Shown one piece after another: positions 58,967-64,000 of a DNA stretch of 64,000 nucleotides (position 1 is the first letter of the stretch; each line of letters begins with the position of its first letter). The stretch is from positions 1 to 64,000 of the forward strand of contig CALDEM010000014.1 of NCBI GenBank assembly GCA_937942435.1. The letters are read 5' to 3'. The stretch comes from an uncultured Saprospiraceae bacterium (lineage in GTDB: Bacteria > Bacteroidota > Bacteroidia > Chitinophagales > Saprospiraceae). The position numbers and the translations under genes are program-made. The notes under the pieces are model-generated. The model ran no database searches. It worked only from the letters and a program-made list of their open reading frames with translations, and had not been told where the DNA came from.

Positions 58967-61039
58967 TTACATCTCGATGATGATATTCTTATCCTTATCT
59001 AGATAAAAGGTGCCATTTAACCCTACGATGACGGTACTCTCTTTTTCCTCAATTATAGCAGGCCCATTGATTTTTTCATTTGCCCTCAAACTGTAGCGAT
59101 CATAGACATTGCAGTTGAGGTAACCAGTTTCTTTAAAATATGCTTTACGCTGTCCTTTTATAGCGATTGTCTTATCTACAGCATCTGATTTTTGAACTAT
59201 CTCAATAGAAGGTGTTGGTCCTTTTACTTGGACCCTCCAAGTGACCATCTCAAGTGGGACTTCAGAGATGATCCGACTGTATCTAAGTGTATATTCTTTT
59301 TCAAATCTACTTTTTATTTCTTCTTTTAGATCAGCTGATAAAACACCATCTGGTACTTCAATTGTGATCTCATGTCCTTGACCCTCATATCGCATATCCA
59401 CTACTCTGGATATCTCATGATTTTTTTCCTTGCTGTTGTCTGTGACAAATCGATTGCCCAGTTGAGTCATCTCCGCAAGAAAATCATTAACATAGTTCCA
59501 ATCGAGGTCATCCAAGAGCTTTATATGACTATGAATCTTTTCAAATGCAACAGGTGATACTAAAAATCCAAGTGCGGAAGCAACACCTGCCCCAACAGGT
59601 ATAATCATAGATGGAGCATTGAGCAGTCTTGCAACGCCAAAGGCGTGTACCGGCCCCGCTCCTCCAAAAGCCATCATACTAAAATGTCGGGGGTCCATAC
59701 CTTTTTCGAGTATATGGACTCTTGCAGCATTGGCCATGTTTTCATTGACGATGCGGTGGACTCCCATCGCTGCTTCTTCTACTGATATGCCTAGCGGCTT
59801 TGCTATGGTATTTCTAATCGCTTCAACTGCTTTTTGACGACTCAGTTGCATGGTGCCACCAAGGAAGTATGATTCGTTGAGATAGCCGAGCACAAGGTCT
59901 GCATCTGTGACGGTCGCTTCAGTGCCTCCCAAATTATAACATGCTGGTCCTGGAGTTGATGACGCACTATCTGGTCCAACTGTTAATAGACCAAGTTCAT
60001 TGACACGAGCGATACTTCCACCTCCAGCTCCGATTTCAATCATATCTATCACAGGGATTCTTACAGGAAGTCCACTTCCTTTTTTGAATCTTTTGACTCT
60101 TCCAGCTTCAAAGTGATGAGTGATTTCGGGTTTGCCTTCATGTATTAATGAAGCTTTGGCTGTGGTGCCTCCCATGTCAAAGCATAAGAGGTTTTTGTAT
60201 TTTAATTTGTTACCAATAAAAACGCCAGCCATCGACCCTCCAGCAGGCCCAGATTCTAATAGGTGAATAGGAATCTTTATTGCTCCTTCTAATGTAGTCA
60301 AGCTACCATTAGAAATCATAATGAGCAGCTGACCCGTAAAGTTTTTATGATTTAGTTTTTGTTTCAGTCGATCGAGATATTGATCAGTTAGAGGTTGTAC
60401 ATATGCATTCATAGCTGTAGCAGACGAGCGTTCATACTCTCTTATCTCCGGCATGATATTAGACGAGAGAGATATACTTACTTCTGGGTGATGCTTGGCT
60501 AAGTATTTTCCAATTGTTTGTTCGTGCTCTACATTGGCAAATGAGTTGAGCAAACAAACCGCAACGGCCTGAACATCTTCTTTTTCAATGAGTTGACTTA
60601 TTGAGGCCAGTTCGCTTTTCCGTAAAGGTGTTACCACATTGCCATGAGTGTCAACTCTTTCTGTTATACCTATCCTAAGATCTCTTGAGATAAGTGGTTT
60701 TGGCATAGTGAGAAATAAATCGTAGATATCATATCGCAATTCTCTTCCTATTTCTAATACGTCTTCAAACCCCCTTGTAGACACAAGTGCTGTCTTTGCT
60801 CCCTTTCTTTCTATAATAGCGTTAGTGACCAAAGTTGTTCCATGAACTATAGTTTCTACTTTTGAAATGTCTAAACCAAATCTTTTTTCTAATTCTTCTA
60901 TTCCATTAAATATACCGTTAGTCGGATCGGGATAAGTGGTCAAAGATTTGGCAAAGAAAATACCCTCACTCTTCTCATCGTATAAAACGAAGTCTGTAAA
61001 GGTGCCGCCTATATCAATTCCTAGTTTCAATTTTGACAA
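58967..61039 (-). CDS. hyuA: Hydantoinase A/oxoprolinase family protein (TTG start)
   Basis: KLGIDIGGTFTDFVLYDE, VHGTTLVTNAIIERKGAKTALVSTRGFED, LESGPAGGSMAG, CFDMGGTTAKA, AFGGAGPVHAFGVA. Confidence 0.94.
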   Translation of the reverse strand: MSKLKLGIDIGGTFTDFVLYDEKSEGIFFAKSLTTYPDPTNGIFNGIEELEKRFGLDISKVETIVHGTTLVTNAIIERKGAKTALVSTRGFEDVLEIGRELRYDIYDLFLTMPKPLISRDLRIGITERVDTHGNVVTPLRKSELASISQLIEKEDVQAVAVCLLNSFANVEHEQTIGKYLAKHHPEVSISLSSNIMPEIREYERSSATAMNAYVQPLTDQYLDRLKQKLNHKNFTGQLLIMISNGSLTTLEGAIKIPIHLLESGPAGGSMAGVFIGNKLKYKNLLCFDMGGTTAKASLIHEGKPEITHHFEAGRVKRFKKGSGLPVRIPVIDMIEIGAGGGSIARVNELGLLTVGPDSASSTPGPACYNLGGTEATVTDADLVLGYLNESYFLGGTMQLSRQKAVEAIRNTIAKPLGISVEEAAMGVHRIVNENMANAARVHILEKGMDPRHFSMMAFGGAGPVHAFGVARLLNAPSMIIPVGAGVASALGFLVSPVAFEKIHSHIKLLDDLDWNYVNDFLAEMTQLGNRFVTDNSKEKNHEISRVVDMRYEGQGHEITIEVPDGVLSADLKEEIKSRFEKEYTLRYSRIISEVPLEMVTWRVQVKGPTPSIEIVQKSDAVDKTIAIKGQRKAYFKETGYLNCNVYDRYSLRANEKINGPAIIEEKESTVIVGLNGTFYLDKDKNIIIEM

Positions 61040-61060
61040 TTAGTTTATTAGTTAATTAGC
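61038..61060. promoter_or_regulatory. Imperfect copy of the hyuB inverted repeat abutting the hyuA start codon
   Basis: AATTAGTTTATTAGTTAATTAGC compared with AATTAGTTAATAAAGTTAACTAATT. Confidence 0.45.
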
Positions 61061-61479
61061 TGATGTGTTGATTGTGCAAAATGCGATAAAATGTTTCACC
61101 TCTATTACAAATTTCTGTTTCACTAGAGGCTATTATTTTTGATAGTACTTTCTGAATGGAGAGTAATTCGCTAATTAGAGTTTTACCCTCAGGTTATCCT
61201 TCACTTCTATGACATAAAGTCAATCAGTACTCTGTTTCATTTGCTTCTTTATCTGCTATTTTTAATTTGTGTATAAAATCTTTATTGCTTTACGCTTTTT
61301 GAGCTTCTCTTACATTGGGCCCTATTGACGTTCCTGATTTAAGAAGTTATCTGGCTATCATATATTTTTTCTTGCTCTCTTATTCTTCACAAAATGTAGT
61401 AATCCTTAGCACAAACTCAAGGGTTAGATCGATAATCAGATTTTTCTTTTCATTAGTCATAAGCTCAATAATCACCTAA

Positions 61480-62310
61480 TCAATGATACTCCTCTCCTCC
61501 ACTAACATTCATGGCTTCTCCAGTGATGTATGCTGCTTGATCGGATGCTAAGAAAGCAACTGCTTTAGCTATATCTTCTACCATGCCTGTGCGGCCCAAT
61601 GGGTTTTTATCTTTTATGGCTTGTAAGTAGGTGTCATAGTCTTGACCGAGTTTTTCACTAAAGAACTTGTTTTGCCAATGACCGAGACCTGTTGTTATGT
61701 GGTTAGGGCATACTGCGTTGACCCTTATGCCAAAGGTGCCAAGTTCTACCGCGTTGGATCTAGTCAGTCCGACCATGCCGTGCTTGGAAGCAGTATATGC
61801 TGCCGCAAATGGAAAACCTGATTTGGCTGCTTGGCTTGCGATATTGATAATAGAACCACCGCCATTATCTTTCATTTGGATGGCAGCATGTTTAGAGCAT
61901 AAGAAAGCCCCTTTCAAATTGACATCTAAAACGGCATCCCAACTTTCAGATTTAAATTCTGTAAATGGTTCCATGATGTATCCTACACCGGCGTTGTTGA
62001 CCATGATGTCGAGTCCACCCATTGTCCTTACAGTGTGTTGAACCAATTGACTTACTTGATCTTCAAATCTTACATCGCAAACAACGGCTATTGCTTTAAC
62101 ACCAAGTAACTTAGCAGCGTCAACTATGTCGCTCATATCTGAAGATATACCGATGTGTTCTTTTGAAAAGTTGTCCCCCTTAGGAGCACCGATATCTGTT
62201 ACTACAACATTGCAACCTTCTTGAGCAAGAAGCATGATGATCGCTTCTCCTATACCTCCTTTTCTTCCAGATCCAGTTACAATGGCCGTCTTTCCCTTGA
62301 GCTGATACAT
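61480..62310 (-). CDS. Short-chain dehydrogenase/reductase
   Basis: TAIVTGSGRKGGIGEAI, NNAGVGYIMEP, YTASKHGMVGLTRSNAVELGTFGIRVNAVCPNHITT. Confidence 0.94.
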   Translation of the reverse strand: MYQLKGKTAIVTGSGRKGGIGEAIIMLLAQEGCNVVVTDIGAPKGDNFSKEHIGISSDMSDIVDAAKLLGVKAIAVVCDVRFEDQVSQLVQHTVRTMGGLDIMVNNAGVGYIMEPFTEFKSESWDAVLDVNLKGAFLCSKHAAIQMKDNGGGSIINIASQAAKSGFPFAAAYTASKHGMVGLTRSNAVELGTFGIRVNAVCPNHITTGLGHWQNKFFSEKLGQDYDTYLQAIKDKNPLGRTGMVEDIAKAVAFLASDQAAYITGEAMNVSGGEEYH

Positions 62311-62322
62311 CTTCTATTCTAT

Positions 62323-62634
62323 TTACGCGAATTGTTCAGAAACAATGAATGTCGGATTGTCAGTGAATTCTTGAAACTCTGCAGCAATCTTTTGCATGTG
62401 ATCGGTAGATACTTCTTCTCCAAGCTTGGCCATGTCATTGACTTCTATAACTTCGCAATATTGATATGGAGATTTTTCTTCAGTACCCATAATGTTGCCG
62501 AGTCGATAGACCTTAAAGTTGTCTACAGAAACTAACCCTTTTACAGTTGGGACATCAGTAGTTTGCGCCCACTTCTCATATGCTTCTTTAGAAGCCTCAT
62601 CCTTTAAATTGAATAATACAATTAGTGCTGCCAT
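62323..62634 (-). CDS. HapK/REDY-like small ferredoxin-fold protein
   Basis: LIVLFNLKDEASKEAYEKWAQTTDVPTVKGLVSVDNFKVYRL. Confidence 0.5.
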   Translation of the reverse strand: MAALIVLFNLKDEASKEAYEKWAQTTDVPTVKGLVSVDNFKVYRLGNIMGTEEKSPYQYCEVIEVNDMAKLGEEVSTDHMQKIAAEFQEFTDNPTFIVSEQFA

Positions 62635-62665
62635 GTTAAACGATTGTAACTTTGATTATAATAAA

Positions 62666-63427
62666 TTATGTTCTTGCTGATAAGAACTCTTTGCTTCTGA
62701 CTTTTATAAGCCCTTGTACTGAGTTAAGAATAAATCTTGCTCCTTTATCCATAAGCACCTGAGCTTGCTCACTTGTGCCAGCTACAGTACCGAACCACTT
62801 GCCTGCATCAAGGATTGTTGCAAAAATATCATCGAGCATCTTCTTTACTTCATCATGTCCAGGTCCGTCATAGAAACCCATAGACATAGCGAGATCACGT
62901 GGACCAATTATAAAACCATCGACACCTTCAAGAGCACACATGGCTTTGAGGTTCTTAACACAGTCTAATGTTTCTATCTGTGGCATAACTAATGTTTGCT
63001 CGTTGGCAAATTGCACATATTCTAATTGTGACATCTCACCCTGCATATAATCGGACGCTCTAACAGGGCCTAGACCTCTCCTTCCGAGAGGGGGATATTT
63101 GATGGCATCTATTAAGATTTTTACATCCTCTACAGTATCTATAGTTGGCATCATTACACCCATGACTCCTGCATCCATGTACTGTAAGATTAACTTGGGA
63201 TCTACGCTTCGTATCCGAGCAAGTGGTGTACAGTCTCTTAACTCACATGCGCGAACCATATTGGTTACATCAGATATAGATATACCACCATGTTCTCCAT
63301 CGATCATATAAAAGTCATAATTGTTAAGACCGATGTACTCGCAGATGACTGGGTCGGTTGTTGGAGATATAACACCAAAACCAACTTTTTCTGATTCGAT
63401 TCTTTTTTTCAGTTTGTTTTCCCTCAT
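62666..63427 (-). CDS. HpcH/HpaI aldolase/citrate lyase family protein
   Basis: DFYMIDGEHGG, GVMGVMMPTIDTVEDVK, YPPLGRRGLGP, VMPQIET, GVDGFIIGPRDLAMSMGF. Confidence 0.92.
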   Translation of the reverse strand: MRENKLKKRIESEKVGFGVISPTTDPVICEYIGLNNYDFYMIDGEHGGISISDVTNMVRACELRDCTPLARIRSVDPKLILQYMDAGVMGVMMPTIDTVEDVKILIDAIKYPPLGRRGLGPVRASDYMQGEMSQLEYVQFANEQTLVMPQIETLDCVKNLKAMCALEGVDGFIIGPRDLAMSMGFYDGPGHDEVKKMLDDIFATILDAGKWFGTVAGTSEQAQVLMDKGARFILNSVQGLIKVRSKEFLSART

Positions 63428-63444
63428 AAGTCCTATTCTTCTAA

Positions 63445-63969
63445 TTATCCTATGGGTTGGCCTTTTGCAATTTTGTCTCTTACAAAGTTCATCAGCCCAC
63501 CCGCACTTTCTACTTCTGCGACAAAAGGTGCAGCTGGCACAGAATTAAATGATTTGTTGGTTGTGAGATTGGTGATGTTGCCAGTAGAAGGATCATATTC
63601 TAATTCATCTCCTGTGTTACATCCCTTTGCTATGTCTTTGCTGGTTACGAATGGTAATCCATAGTTTATAGCATTGCGAAATTGTAAACGAGCAAAACTA
63701 TCTGCAAACACGGCTTTGATGCCTGCACCCATAAGTCCAGTGATTACATGCTCTATACTTTTGCCGCCTCCGGCGAAATTATGCGCAGCTACAATAAAGG
63801 TGTATCCTCCATCCTTGAACCCATTCTCCTTATTAAACTCTTCTTTAACTCCTGCCATTACCCACTTACTATTTTCTTCAGGATTAATAGGAGATATCCA
63901 ATATTCTTGAATAATGATATTGTAAGCCATCACGTAGTCATCTGCCACCCAACATTTTCCTCTTATCAT
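63445..63969 (-). CDS. LeuD/aconitase small-subunit-like (swivel domain) protein
   Basis: IVAAHNFAGGGKSIEHVITGLMGAGIKAVFADSFARLQFRNAINYGLPFVT. Confidence 0.8.
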   Translation of the reverse strand: MIRGKCWVADDYVMAYNIIIQEYWISPINPEENSKWVMAGVKEEFNKENGFKDGGYTFIVAAHNFAGGGKSIEHVITGLMGAGIKAVFADSFARLQFRNAINYGLPFVTSKDIAKGCNTGDELEYDPSTGNITNLTTNKSFNSVPAAPFVAEVESAGGLMNFVRDKIAKGQPIG

Positions 63970-64000
63970 AATTATAACTTTTTAAATATTCAATTCTTTG

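Noticed and set aside
1-64000. CRISPR arrays, IS elements, prophage
   Set aside because: No regularly spaced repeats, transposase, integrase or phage structural genes were recognised on reading

Overview
This 64 kb window looks like a Bacteroidota (Saprospiria-like) chromosome. I infer this from the gene families: PorZ-like T9SS protein, DUF2480, DUF2723, Bacteroidota-type TAnnTTTG promoters. Most of the first 50 kb is housekeeping: trhO, lspA, porZ-like, nadD, dnaN, M16 peptidase, mreBCD-PBP2, folA, UvrD-like helicase/nuclease, scpB, lytic transglycosylase, radA, rpiB, thiL, ABC-F, pth, FKBP and one tRNA-Gln. Accessory regions are: (i) a planctomycete-like cytochrome/DUF1501/DUF1553 cluster at 14.0-21.3 kb; (ii) a decayed, rearranged surface-protein and regulator region at 27.5-32.4 kb, with a head-to-head chimeric gene junction, a lipoprotein gene carrying an in-frame TGA in its signal peptide, a stand-alone LuxR HTH protein coupled to an unlisted small coiled-coil-like ORF, and a NarL/LuxR response regulator next to a NarL-heptamer palindrome; (iii) an IPTL-CTERM-like protein between two paralogous DUF11-like membrane-anchored proteins, with AT palindromes, at 51.2-53.4 kb; (iv) a probable uncharacterised catabolic operon at 55.1-64 kb (divergent LeuD-like subunit, HpcH/HpaI aldolase, HapK-like protein, SDR, HyuA/HyuB, methyltransferase, SnoaL-like protein), with matching inverted repeats at hyuA and hyuB. 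I found no CRISPR array, transposase or prophage. All family calls come from reading motifs by eye; no searches were run.
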